From the NCBI GenBank assembly GCA_014549065.1, contig JACDOX010000170.1, forward strand, positions 1,375,852 through 1,439,851: a stretch of DNA of 64,000 bases. Direction: 5' to 3'. Shown here piece by piece: positions 1 to 9,500 of the stretch; position 1 is the stretch's first letter, and each line of letters opens with the position of its first letter. This DNA is from Cardinalis cardinalis. Lineage: Eukaryota > Chordata > Aves > Passeriformes > Cardinalidae. The position numbers were made by a program, and so were the translations under genes. Below the pieces are notes generated by a model. It made no database searches. It had not been told where the DNA came from and worked only from the letters and a program-made list of their open reading frames with translations.

Positions 1-605
1 TTGGATAACCAGAGATGACTGGAACAAGAAAAGCTTTTCACTTGAGTCCCCACAAAGACAAAGGAGAACCAGCTTCCCAGTGGTATCTGCACCTGTTCTT
101 GTTTTAATCAAGTAACTACCTGTAACCCTCCTTTTAAAGGGCTGGGTTTGTGTTCTTTGACTCCACTGGGAGGGCCTGAGGGACATCCCAGGTAGAAGAG
201 TACTTTTCAGTTTGAACTGAGGGTCTTTCACACCCTGTGCTCAGTTCTTGCACCTCTTTCCTCTACTGTAGAAAACTGGAGGACAAAATGGTACTTGTAA
301 ACTGAATTTACACAGTGAGGAACAAAATTAACCAATCGTTTTTCTACCCAGAGCTTTCTGGCTAAAGNTAAACTAGCACACAGGCAACTTCTTGAATCTC
401 TAAACCACTCCCAAAGTCCCAACATTCCCACTGCAATACCTCCCTCACAAGTTCCTTGCCCACTGCAGTTCCTTAGGACTCTGTGGTTTCTACTGCACGA
501 GGCTCAGACATTTCACAGCTCTAGGATGAGCTGTCACATTTCTCTGAAGGAGTCACACTGATTTATGTCTAACCCTAGACCCAGTCAAGGTCTGATACAA
601 CTTAC
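1..605 (-). other. MCM8: MCM8 intron (partial), no coding sequence seen
   Basis: This stretch lies downstream, in MCM8 sense, of the exon that ends at 606 with a GTAAGT donor. I searched both strands for the next MCM8 segment, which begins NSLCPVIFGHEL in human, and do not find it. The exons for the AAA+ domain must lie beyond the left edge. Nothing else is recognisable here. Confidence 0.7.
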
Positions 606-804
606 TTCACAATGAGCTTGAACAGATTTTCCTCAGCTTGAATTTCTTGGATGGCATAGAGGTCTTTAAGGGAAAACTCCATGAATGATCTCTGAAAGGT
701 CTCATCNTCAAAATTCTTCAGCTTTTGTCCTTTACTGTTGCTAACAGAATTTGCCTCAATGTACAGTAAGAACATACACTTGTCGTTCTTATTTCTAGAA
801 GCTC
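606..804 (-). CDS. MCM8: MCM8 coding exon 9
   Basis: The acceptor is TCTAACAG|GA and the donor GTGAA|GTAAGT, ending in phase 2. It encodes SRNKNDKCMFLLYIEANSVS and ends FSLKDLYAIQEIQAEENLF KLIV. The stretch between, LKNF-DETFQRSF (with an N base at 707), differs from human SSEDGCKHGML and is the one variable part of the exon. Confidence 0.95.
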
Positions 805-3800
805 CTGTTAGAAAAATTGAGAAAGGATNATGAAGCATTTTTTCTATCAATTTTATTTTAATAATATTATCTACATATTATCTACAAATGGCATAGAGTA
901 ATTCAGAAATATAATGTACAGTTATGTTCATATTTAAGTACTGAACATCTGCACTTCAGAAAATTGATGCAAAATAAGTTTCTAGCTACATTTGTTCTTT
1001 GAAGTTCCCTCCACTTATGTACACAATAAATATTTTCCTGAAATTGAGGATACATGTCTAGAGAGACTTTTGTCCCAGAAATAATAATTTTTTCCAGGGA
1101 TTTTAAATTATTACATTATTGTTGTCAAAGCAAAGTTGAATATAAAATGTTTCCACTCANTATTTTGGGGAAAAAAAGGATGCATGGTGCAGAAGCATTA
1201 AACATGTAGCACAGTAATTACTCAGTAATTATCAATTAATAATTAATNATTTTCTATATAGATTGATTACTGAGCAGAGAATGAAGTCNCNGAGTAAAAC
1301 AGTCTTGCAGTTATCTGCAATGTATTCTTTCAGAGCAGTGCACAGCATATTTCTTCACTTGGGGAAAGNAAAAAAAGGGTTGAAAAATTTCTCTAGGGAG
1401 GCTAAGCTAAGCTAACTCTCCTTCACAACAGTGTGACAGTTCTCTTTATGTCTGAAGGAGATATTAAAGAGAAAATGCTAAGCAAATAATGCCATAAAAT
1501 AACTCTTCATTGTAAAAGTTTGGTAACTTCCAAAGAAATTTACACTTTATGGACTTATGGCACCAAGAGCTCCAACTACAGTGAGTGACTTGTGGTTCTT
1601 GTGGGTAAGCACTAGCAAAAACCCCACTGTAGGAAAAAGATGCTGCACTCACCTTCCTCAGTGCTTGCCACCTTCACTATGCCTGTGACTGTGACCATGT
1701 CCCCAGGGACGCAGCTGTCCACGAGATCCTGCACCAGCTCACACTCGATGGTGCGCGGGATCCGTCCTGCTTCCCGCTGGTCATCTTCCATGAGCTCCTG
1801 CACCCTGCAACACACCAGGGCAGCTGCACACCCTGCAGCAGCACACAGCTCCAGTGCAGCTGCAGCACACAGCTCCAGTGCAGCTCTGGGCATCTTCCTC
1901 GGGTCACGCTTCACTAAATGGGTATAAACCATGCATAAAGCCCAGAAATGCAGTAACTGTGAACTCCGAGTTGAAATGCAGATTTTCTACCAGCAATGAG
2001 CATGTTCATGTAGAAATAAGTACAGTTAATAAAGTAAAAGGGAACCATATTAAAAAAAAAAAAATGAAGAGCCCAGACATTATAGCCCCCATGAATTCTT
2101 AATAGGTATTCCAACCCTGGAAAAGCCCAAGGAATTTCTCAGACCATAACAAGAGGAGCAGTTGACTCTCTGATTGTGGAGCTCTGAGACCCCCTGGAAG
2201 CCAAGCCAACCTTTACCGAAGAAGCTGTGATGAACAGCGCCCTCTGGAGCTGCTAAGAACAGCACGAGATTTTACATGAATGTCACTTCAAACCAAGATT
2301 TTTAACTCTCCAGTTTACTTCCAGCTCATTCAGGTCAAGCGGCACAGCTGACCAATGTAACCTAATAGGGTTTTTCTAGCTGACTTACAGCTTATTAAAG
2401 GGAATCATGAAATCACAGATGCAATTAGAAATTATTGAGAAATGCAGCAAAGAGCACAAACTGAGCATCTCTCCAAGAGCTGGGTAAGGGCAGAAGGAAT
2501 TTCCAGGAAACTATGACAGGGCAGGTTACAAAGTATACCAGCACTCAGATAGAACAACTGCTTTGTGATACAAATGTTGGAGAGTGCTGGCTGCAAAAGA
2601 GTAAGATTATTAAAATCACACAGTGTAACACAGGTTGAGCCATCCTGTCGCTTTTTGACTGTCCTGCCATATCACATTTTTGTGCTTACTTGACAGACTG
2701 CCAGTCCACTGTGGTGGTTAGAGGAGAGCTCCTGTCAGCTGTGAAGGACCGGCCCCGGCACTCGGGAACAAGGCACTGCAACAACAGGAATTCTGACTCA
2801 TTCCCAGCCTTTTATAAAGTCCTGGGGTGAAATTGTCTTATTTGATTAAAACAAACAAACAAAAAAAACCACCAAACCAAACAAACAAACAAGAAAACCC
2901 CAACAAACTGACAAAGCAATAAAATTCGGCATCATTCCAGGAAAAAAGACAGCTAAATTAGGGCTACAAATTAGGATGTACATAATTATGAGGATCTATC
3001 AAGCANAGACACCTGAACTCTGACTCAGAGCTGTTAGGGGAAACACAGCAGAATTGTGTGAACCCCTCAGTGAACTGGTTTGAGAATAACCAGGCACTGT
3101 CCTATGTCTAATGGCTTCTTAAGTCCAGATAATAAAAAGTTAAATTAAAATAGAAAGTTCTAAACAAAAAAGAAACATTGTAAGCATAGAAAACCACCAC
3201 AGCAAGGTGGATCTTTTTAAACACAACTAGTGAAATGGAAATGAAAAGAGATAATATTTTTTCCAGTTTTCAGGGAATTTCTATGTATTTTTTTGTCACA
3301 TACCCTGTTCCAGCAGCATNGATTTTTTACAAGTAACAAGGGTCTGAATAAGAAAAGTTGCAAGGTATATTTAATTATTTTTCAACGTGCCAGTTGTTTA
3401 ACCGATCTTTAAAGACTTTTTTCCCCCCTTTTTTTTAACACCTGTGGTGCTGCTTTTTATGAAAACACACCAAAAAGCATGAAGTTCCATGGTTTTGGCT
3501 TACCTTGGTGGGAAGGGTGTACTTCCCATCAGGGAGGGGAACACCCTGCACGTCCCCACAGGCAGCACAGACGAAGGCCAGGTTGGTGCACAGGGGTTTG
3601 ATGTTGCTGACCCTCACCACGGTGCCACGCAGGGCGATGTACTTGCCATAGCAGTTGGCCCTCACGTTTTTCAGCTGGGTTAGAGGCTCATAGTTGTACA
3701 CCCTGCATTAGCACACGGAAAGTGAGGACAAAAATAACCCCCAAACCCATCCAAACCCAGACAAAAAATCCTACTCCCAATTAAAAAGGGTAAAATCCAG

Positions 3801-6125
3801 AAAAAAGCACTTAGAAGTATTTTTTTTGCCAAGATCCACGGTACAGTCTTTGATTCTTGCTCTAGAAAGCAGCAGAACATCCAATATTCTCACATGAATC
3901 AACCTCAACAGCCTCAAACTGTACAGTTTGTTTATCCAGTGACACCTCTGACCTAGCAATACATTACTTTAAGATTATCCATAAGTGTCTCTTTCCATAG
4001 TTTCAGCTAAAGCCTGGAATTTGGACTTAGAAGGACCAAAGTTTTACTACAGCTCTTGCTGCCACAAGCAAGGAATTAAAAANAGTAATAAAAAAGAAAA
4101 TAATTTTTGAAAGGTAATTTGAACTCAAATAGAGCTTACACACCCAGTTCCCTCAGACCCTTGAGGTATGAGATGTCATTACTTCTGATAAAGAAAAAAT
4201 GTTCTAAGGACTTGTTTCATTAAAAACTTCTCCAGTCAACAGAAATTTAAATAATTCTGTTTTTAATCAATACAATTCTATTTATAGAATAGTTGTTCTG
4301 CTTATAAGCCACATCTCTACTTACAAGCTTTTCTAGTTCAAGCTGTTTGTTCAGCTTACAAGGAGGTTTCATTTCACTTTTTTCTTCACAAGGACATGAA
4401 GTCACAGCGAAGAGTAAAAGCAGAATGCAGAGTGTTCTCCTGGAAAAAGCTTCACAGAGCCCAGTTTTCCCTTAAACAGGCAAGCCATGCATGGACACTG
4501 GCAAGGATTAGGCAGGAAGCAAACAGCTCTTCCTTGGGAAAGAAGAAGTGCCAGCCCCCCTTACCTGGCGTGGATGAGAGGCACGTTTATGACAGGGTCC
4601 CCCTGCAGGGGCAATCCCTCCTGCACCTGCAGCTCTGCCGCGTGCCTCTCCAGGTCCTTGGTGAGCACCTGCATGGAACAGGAGGGGACACAGATGCCCA
4701 CAGGAATTAGAACTCCCAAAAGGGAGAGACACAGGTGATTGNACTACATTTAGTTTTAGCCAACTGCTCCAATGATTAATAAAAAAAATGCACCAAGACC
4801 AAAGCAACTTCAAAATGTGATTTTGTGGGTCATACAGGAGGAGGAGAGATGGAAAGATTTGAGTTTTAAACAAACAGTAATTTGCCCTAAGAAAGAAAAA
4901 CACAGAGATGTGGGGTTTATAACATAATGGCATCTAAGTGTCACTGATTCTTTTTTGTTGTGAGGGTTCTGCTTCCATGTATCAGAACCTCGTGTTTACC
5001 TGATGAATTGCCAGACCCATACACTGCAGTATTTTCTGAGGCATGTCCCTGAGTTCAGCAGATATATTTGGTATTGATTTAGTCAGCTCTCTGTCCTGGA
5101 TCAGCTCCTTATAATCCACGAGAATGCTTCCTTTTCTTTCTATTTCATCCTGGGAAACACCATAAATGACAAAATACACTTAAATTAGAAGCGAAACACC
5201 CCAATTACNTCCTAAATATTTCAGGTCTCTGATGGAGGTTACTTTTGATGGAAAAAAANCACTAAAAATCCATAGTGTTCTTGTATCAACAACAGGTTGT
5301 TGGGGTGGGATATGTTTGGCTTTGTTTTTTACCTTGTCATAAAGCTCAATGCGCTGCATGAAAAACTTTTCAAAGGCTTGAGTCTTCTGGACAAAAGGAG
5401 ACTTGTCATTGTAAACTAATTAGAAACACACCACGTTAGTGACAGAAATAATTATTTCCATTTCACAAAATACATAAACAGGTAATTTTTTTCCCATTGT
5501 TTTTCTACACTGCAAAACNATAGAAGATGATAGATCTCCACAGGATCCCAGTAATGATCACAAAACACAAAAGCTACAGTACATCACAAGAGTGAAGTCT
5601 TTATGGTATTNATGTTTTATAGATGAAATTTTGGTTGTTTTTTATTGAACTTGTAACGCTACTAACACTACATGTAATCAATTCTAGAAAAAAATTAACT
5701 TAAANACTTGCTACATGTAATTTTGGTTTAAAAATACCTTCAGAGAAATAAAGTTTCCAGCCCTTATAGGGAATAAATTGGTCCATCGTTGATTGGACTA
5801 GGCGAGATTTTGCTGGGGGAAGAAAAAAAATAAAGAATGTGGATTGAAAGAATACAGACAGCGAAATTTTGCAACTTTTATTCTCAGCGATTCTTTTGAC
5901 CACGGGAGACAAACAGCTGTAATTGCCTAGCACAGGGCGTTAGAAGAAAAGCATTATGGTTTCAGAAAGNAGAAGCACAGGGGCTGGCTCACCAGGTTCG
6001 GGTATCCTTTTGGGCTCTCCCTTCTGTGCTCTGCCTCGCCATCCTCCTCCTCCTCGCCATCCTCCTCGCCATCCCTGGAAGCCTCTGCCCCGGGCGCATC
6101 CCCTGCCCCTGAGCTCCCTGCTCAT
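606..6125 (-). CDS. MCM8: MCM8, minichromosome maintenance 8 homologous recombination repair factor, N-terminal part
   Basis: MCM8 pairs with MCM9 in a nuclear hexameric helicase that supports homologous recombination and crosslink repair. The coding exons on the minus strand are 6125-5993, 5812-5738, 5415-5333, 5149-5000, 4668-4565, 3702-3504, 2775-2690, 1804-1653 and 804-606. All have GT-AG borders and compatible phases, giving 393 residues plus two bases. The N-terminus is Arg-Gly rich (residues about 6-34), as in human MCM8. The OB/zinc-binding N-terminal domain follows, with Cys227, Cys230, Cys249 and Cys254 as a C-X2-C...C-X4-C zinc site. Stretches such as YKGWKLYFSE, DEIERKGSILVD, RIPRTIECELV and FSLKDLYAIQEIQAEENLF are near-identical to human. 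The start at 6125 was chosen because MSRELRGRGCARGRG aligns with the human MNGEYRGRGFGRGR start. The Walker A/B ATPase half is outside the window, so the gene is cut by the window edge and is not broken. Confidence 0.95.
805..1652 (-). other. MCM8 intron, AT-rich, no feature
   Basis: AT-rich intron sequence between coding exons 8 and 9. I see no coding potential and no recognisable element. Confidence 0.7.
1653..1804 (-). CDS. MCM8: MCM8 coding exon 8
   Basis: The acceptor is TTGCAG|G and the donor GAGGAAG|GTGAGT. It encodes VQELMEDDQREAGRIPRTIE through VTVTGIVKVASTEEG, which is the OB-fold part of the N-terminal domain and is highly conserved. Confidence 0.96.
1838..1885. repeat. Perfect 24-bp tandem duplication in MCM8 intron
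   Basis: Two identical 24-base copies lie at 1838-1861 and 1862-1885, each containing GCACACAGCTCCAGTGCAG. They lie about 33-81 nt upstream of the acceptor for the exon starting at 1804, so they fall over the expected branch-point zone. Confidence 0.9.
1886..2689 (-). other. MCM8 intron between coding exons 7 and 8
   Basis: Intron sequence with a run of A at about 2051-2063 and no other structure that I can support. Confidence 0.7.
2690..2775 (-). CDS. MCM8: MCM8 coding exon 7 (second half of zinc site)
   Basis: An 86-nt exon with acceptor GTTGCAG|TGC and donor GTCAA|GTAAGC. It encodes CLVPECRGRSFTADRSSPL and ends in VDWQSVK; human has CPVPVCRGRSFTALRSSPL...MDWQSIK. It supplies Cys249 and Cys254, completing the zinc site across the intron. 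Confidence 0.93.
2776..3503 (-). other. MCM8 intron with A/C-rich low complexity
   Basis: Intron sequence. About 2847-2910 is low-complexity CAAA/CCAA sequence. Nothing else is seen. Confidence 0.7.
3504..3702 (-). CDS. MCM8: MCM8 coding exon 6 (first half of zinc site)
   Basis: The acceptor is AATGCAG|G and the donor ACCAAG|GTAAGC. It encodes VYNYEPLTQLKNVRANCYGK through LPDGKYTLPTK. It contains Cys227 and Cys230 of the CAAC zinc knuckle. Confidence 0.96.
3703..4564 (-). other. MCM8 intron between coding exons 5 and 6
   Basis: AT-rich intron of about 860 bp. No recognisable element. Confidence 0.7.
4565..4668 (-). CDS. MCM8: MCM8 coding exon 5
   Basis: The acceptor is CATGCAG|GTG and the donor GCCAG|GTAAGG. 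It encodes VLTKDLERHAAELQVQEG and ends in INVPLIHAR. Human has VLTKDLERHAAELQAQEG...VNVPHIHAR. Confidence 0.93.
5000..5149 (-). CDS. MCM8: MCM8 coding exon 4
   Basis: A 150-nt phase 0-0 exon with acceptor TCCCAG|GAT and donor CATCAG|GTAAAC. It encodes DEIERKGSILVDYKEL through CMGLAIHQ, nearly identical to human. Confidence 0.95.
5333..5415 (-). CDS. MCM8: MCM8 coding exon 3
   Basis: An 83-nt exon with acceptor AATTAG|TT and donor GACAAG|GTAAAA. It encodes YNDKSPFVQKTQAFEKFF and ends in IELYDK, matching human SDSSPLIEKIQAFEKFF...IDLYDK. It was found by reading the splice sites directly. Confidence 0.92.
5738..5812 (-). CDS. MCM8: MCM8 coding exon 2
   Basis: The acceptor is TTCCCCCAG|CA and the donor GAAG|GTATTT. 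It encodes KSRLVQSTMDQFIPYKGWKL and a short tail, matching human STLDRFIPYKGWKLYFSE. Confidence 0.93.
5993..6125 (-). CDS. MCM8: MCM8 coding exon 1 (start codon)
   Basis: ATG is at 6125-6123 and the donor is CCTG|GTGAGC at 5993/5992, phase 1. It encodes an Arg-Gly-rich tail with RGG-type repeats. A CAG 9 nt upstream of the ATG (GTCTGGCAG|CAGGAG) could be an acceptor after a non-coding 5' exon, which would lie near or inside the N gap. Confidence 0.85.
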
Positions 6126-6430
6126 CTCCTGCTGCCAGACGCGACAGCAAACCGTGCTGAGGAAACAAATGTCACCAGAAGACACTTAATTGAAACCAGT
6201 GCTATTTTCCAGAGAGGACCCCGCGGCAGACAGGCCCTTTCTCCCCCAGCACAGNNNNNNNNNNNNNNNNNNNNNNNNNNNNNNNNNNNNNNNNNNNNNN
6301 NNNNNNNNNNNNNNNNNNNNNNNNNNNNNNNNNNNNNNNNNNNNNNNNNNNNNNNNNNNNNNNNNNNNNNNNNNNNNNNNNNNNNNNNNNNNNNNNNNNN
6401 NGGGGCCCGGCGCGAGCGGCGGCGGCGGCC
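6126..6430. promoter_or_regulatory. Bidirectional MCM8/TRMT6 promoter, CpG-rich, interrupted by gap
   Basis: The two start codons face away from each other and are only 305 bp apart (6125 minus, 6431 plus), so both genes must use one shared divergent promoter. The flanks are GC- and CpG-rich from about 6000 to 7050, typical of a housekeeping CpG-island promoter. The core, 6255-6401, is N, so transcription starts and binding motifs cannot be read. Confidence 0.75.
6255..6401. other. Assembly gap (147 N) in the shared promoter
   Basis: An unbroken run of N in a GC-rich context. Loss of GC-rich promoter cores is common in short-read assemblies. The length may be only an estimate. Confidence 0.98.
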
Positions 6431-6525
6431 ATGGAGGGCGGCCCGAGCGCGCGCATCCGTGAGGGCGACTGCGCCGTGCTCAAGCGGGACGAGGTCTTCA
6501 AGGCGGTGTCGGTGCTGCGCCGCAG
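6431..6525 (+). CDS. TRMT6: TRMT6 exon 1 (start codon)
   Basis: ATG at 6431; donor CGCAG|GTGAGC. It encodes MEGGPSARIREGDCAVLKRD and then EVFKAVSVLRR. The N-terminus is shorter than in human. Confidence 0.93.
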
Positions 6526-9500
6526 GTGAGCGCCGCGCCGGCGGCTCCCGGTGCCGCTCGGTGCCTCGGCCGCGGTTTGCGCCTTCCGCCCCCGCCACCC
6601 TCGGTGCGGCTGTGGCGGGCCCCGCCGGAGGGAAGCGGGTCCTGGTACCGGTGCCGGTCGCTTTCCCGGTNCCGCCGCGCCAGGCAGGAATAGCGGCTCC
6701 GTGAGGCTCGTCTGACAGGCGGCGGGAAAGGTTTTAATGTTGTCTCGGTCCCTATGGCAAAAAGACCCCTTAAGCCCGGAAGATCTGCTGGCCGCATTGC
6801 CGATAGGACTTTGAAGAGATTGCAGAGGTTTGGAGCTGAGCAGGGTGTCCGCCGCGGCCCGCGGTGTCTGTGGGGTGCTAATGAGGATCGGTAATTGCCG
6901 ATGTCCGTGAGGTGCTAATGAGGATCGGTAATTGCCCGGAGCGCGGGGTCGGTGTGCGGGGGGTGCCGGCGCTCCGCTCTGGCCGCTGCTGCTCTGGTGC
7001 CAGCCAAGCGCTCCCGTTTCTTTCTCCCGGGCCAGCTGGCACGGCAGGAGAGCGCCTGCAGCCCGGCTGGGGGTGCTGAAATCGCTGGGCACAGCCTGGG
7101 CTCTCCCCTGGCAGCAGGCAGCTCTGTAGACTTTGCAGTGTGTGGAAGTCAGTGTTGGGTGATGTGGCCAGGTGTCTGATGCACTAGGATGGAGACTGAA
7201 AGGTGCTATGCTTGAACGGGAGTGGTTTGAAAATGGTGTCGTTCAGTGTTAGTGCTGAGTATAATTTACGTAATTACGGCTCATATTGGCAAGTTTTGAC
7301 TTGAATGTGAGTGTGGCATAGNTCCTGATACCTGTTTCATTTGCCAAGATTGGTATTTCCAGGGATAGCAAGNCAGCATTTGTCGGTCAGCCTGAAAGTT
7401 AAAGGCTTTGTAGATCCTGTTTTTAGTGAAGGAAGATAAAATGCACACCTGCCTTGGTGCAATCAAAATTAAAGGGATGGTAAATTAAATTTGTTTTAAT
7501 GAAACATTTCCAGGATTGCTGTCTGTTTTCTTCATAGTCTTTTGGCAAATGTTATTTGAGAGGAATAATTTCAGAGGAGCTTTGCAAAATACAGGACCAT
7601 GCTCATATTGTTGCTACTGCTCTGCATGACCCAGTGTGGATTTAATATATTTCTTTCTAAAAAATTATGCTGACAAGTGCCATAGCTTTATTTTATCTGT
7701 CATTTGAAAATTCTTTTGAACTGGAAAAAAAAAAGTCTTCTTCCTATATGATCTATTTAAGTTCTTTGTTCTTTTCCTGACCAGTTTCAGTTTAATGTGG
7801 GTTTTGTGATTAATTTCACTCTTTGTGCTTGTCCTGCTTTTCTTCAGGGATATAGATGAAAATGTCATATATAAAGCTATAGTTTAGACTCAAGTATAGT
7901 GGGTTTCAGATAAATATAATAATAAAATATAAANATTATCTATTTATAAGTATATATNTATAAATATATTTTCTATTTATGAATATAAGTATTTTATATT
8001 TATTCTACATTAAAATATAAATATATAAATAAATATGATAATAAAAGTAACAATAAAATAATGCTTTAAGTATTACTCACTGTTCTGTTATTTCAGAAAA
8101 ATAATTTTTGAGAAGCAGTGGTTCTACTTGGATAATGCCATTGGACATATCTATGGAACTACGTTTGAAGTAACCAGTGGTGGAAACCTCCAGCCAAAGC
8201 AAGAGGTGGAAGAGACTACCACAGGTATCCCAGAGGATTGGCAGTTGGAAAAACTGTTTCAAATTCATTTGTTTCTTTGATCATACCAAAGAAATTGGGG
8301 AAGCTTTCTATTAATCATTTGTTAACTACACGCTGCTTATATTCATTCTGTCATAGAAGTGCGTGGTTTTGTCTTGGTCAGTGGTTTCACTAGTCCTGTA
8401 ACAAATAATCTTTTTAATGTGGGAGAAAATTTGAACCTCAGTCTGGGTGATTTTATTTACATTCAGTTTTACCTCACATATTACATTTCCTTGCTTAGGC
8501 TGTCCTTTGCAAGGCCATGAAAAATGTGTGTTTAACCATGAGAAATCTGCTTTCTGTGACTCTAAAATCATGTGTTTCTCCCAGTTATTTGGAGGTAGAT
8601 TTTACAAATCTATATCCTTTTCCTTTAGAAACAAAGGAAGCAGGGACAGATAATCGTAACATAGTTGACGATGGGAAGTCTCAAAAACTGACTCATGATG
8701 ACATAAAGGCTTTGAAGGACAAGGGTATTAAAGGACAGGTAAAAAAAAGGTTTTGGTGTAATTTCTGTGCTACCTTGATGGTTATATTTTAGTTTCTGAA
8801 AAAGGATATTCTTTTTATCTGTGCATAGATTTCAGTGCTTTTTCTTTGTTCATCTGGTCAAGTCTTTTTTGGTTTTACAAAAATGCTAAAGCTGTTTTCA
8901 GAGAAAACTTTATGTAAGGTTGGCAACTTTGTCAGAGGAGAGTAAAGAAGTTTTTGTGGCATCAGAAATCATAACAGATAAAAAAGTACAGCTCACATAA
9001 TCACCATTTAGTTTTGCTTGTGTATAAGGTTCAAAATACTATTTCTGTATCACAGAGGCGTTAAAACTGTGCAATAATTAAGGTGTAGGAAAAGATTATG
9101 GCCAAGCAATGAAGTTTTATCAAATGACACTGTGTAACACATGTACCAGCAGTGTGCCTGCAGGCAGTGCCTGCCACACAGGGGTGATGCTGGTGCTCTA
9201 TCTGTACCTGGAAAACTCAGAGTGTTCCCAAGAGATCAGTTCTGTTCTGTTAGAAAAGGGGTTGGGATTTAAGCCTGCACCTTTCATAAAGTAAGGGATC
9301 TTTAAGCTGTCTTAAATTGTTCCTAAGGCATTGCAGCCAGTTGTGTTCTGCAGATGCTGTCAGGCGCAATCCTTCTGCTCTTTGCTTTACCCTTTCTAAG
9401 AAAACCAGGAAATTGCTCATGCTTACCTCAAGTTCATCTCCTGTTTGCATCTTGCTCTTTGGAGCAGTTTTTCTGCTTTCTCCTGCTGGGTCCAAGGAGT

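Larger units (their letters stand above)
6526..8096 (+). other. TRMT6 intron 1
   Basis: The first about 500 bp is CpG-island sequence. The 3' end (about 7905-8060) is strongly AT-rich, with TATAAATA-like low complexity. It contains a two-copy tandem repeat at 6864-6937. Confidence 0.8.

Noticed and set aside
6202..7092. 296-codon minus-strand open frame across the promoter gap
   Set aside because: It is kept open by the 147 N bases and GC-rich island sequence, and runs antisense to TRMT6 exon 1.
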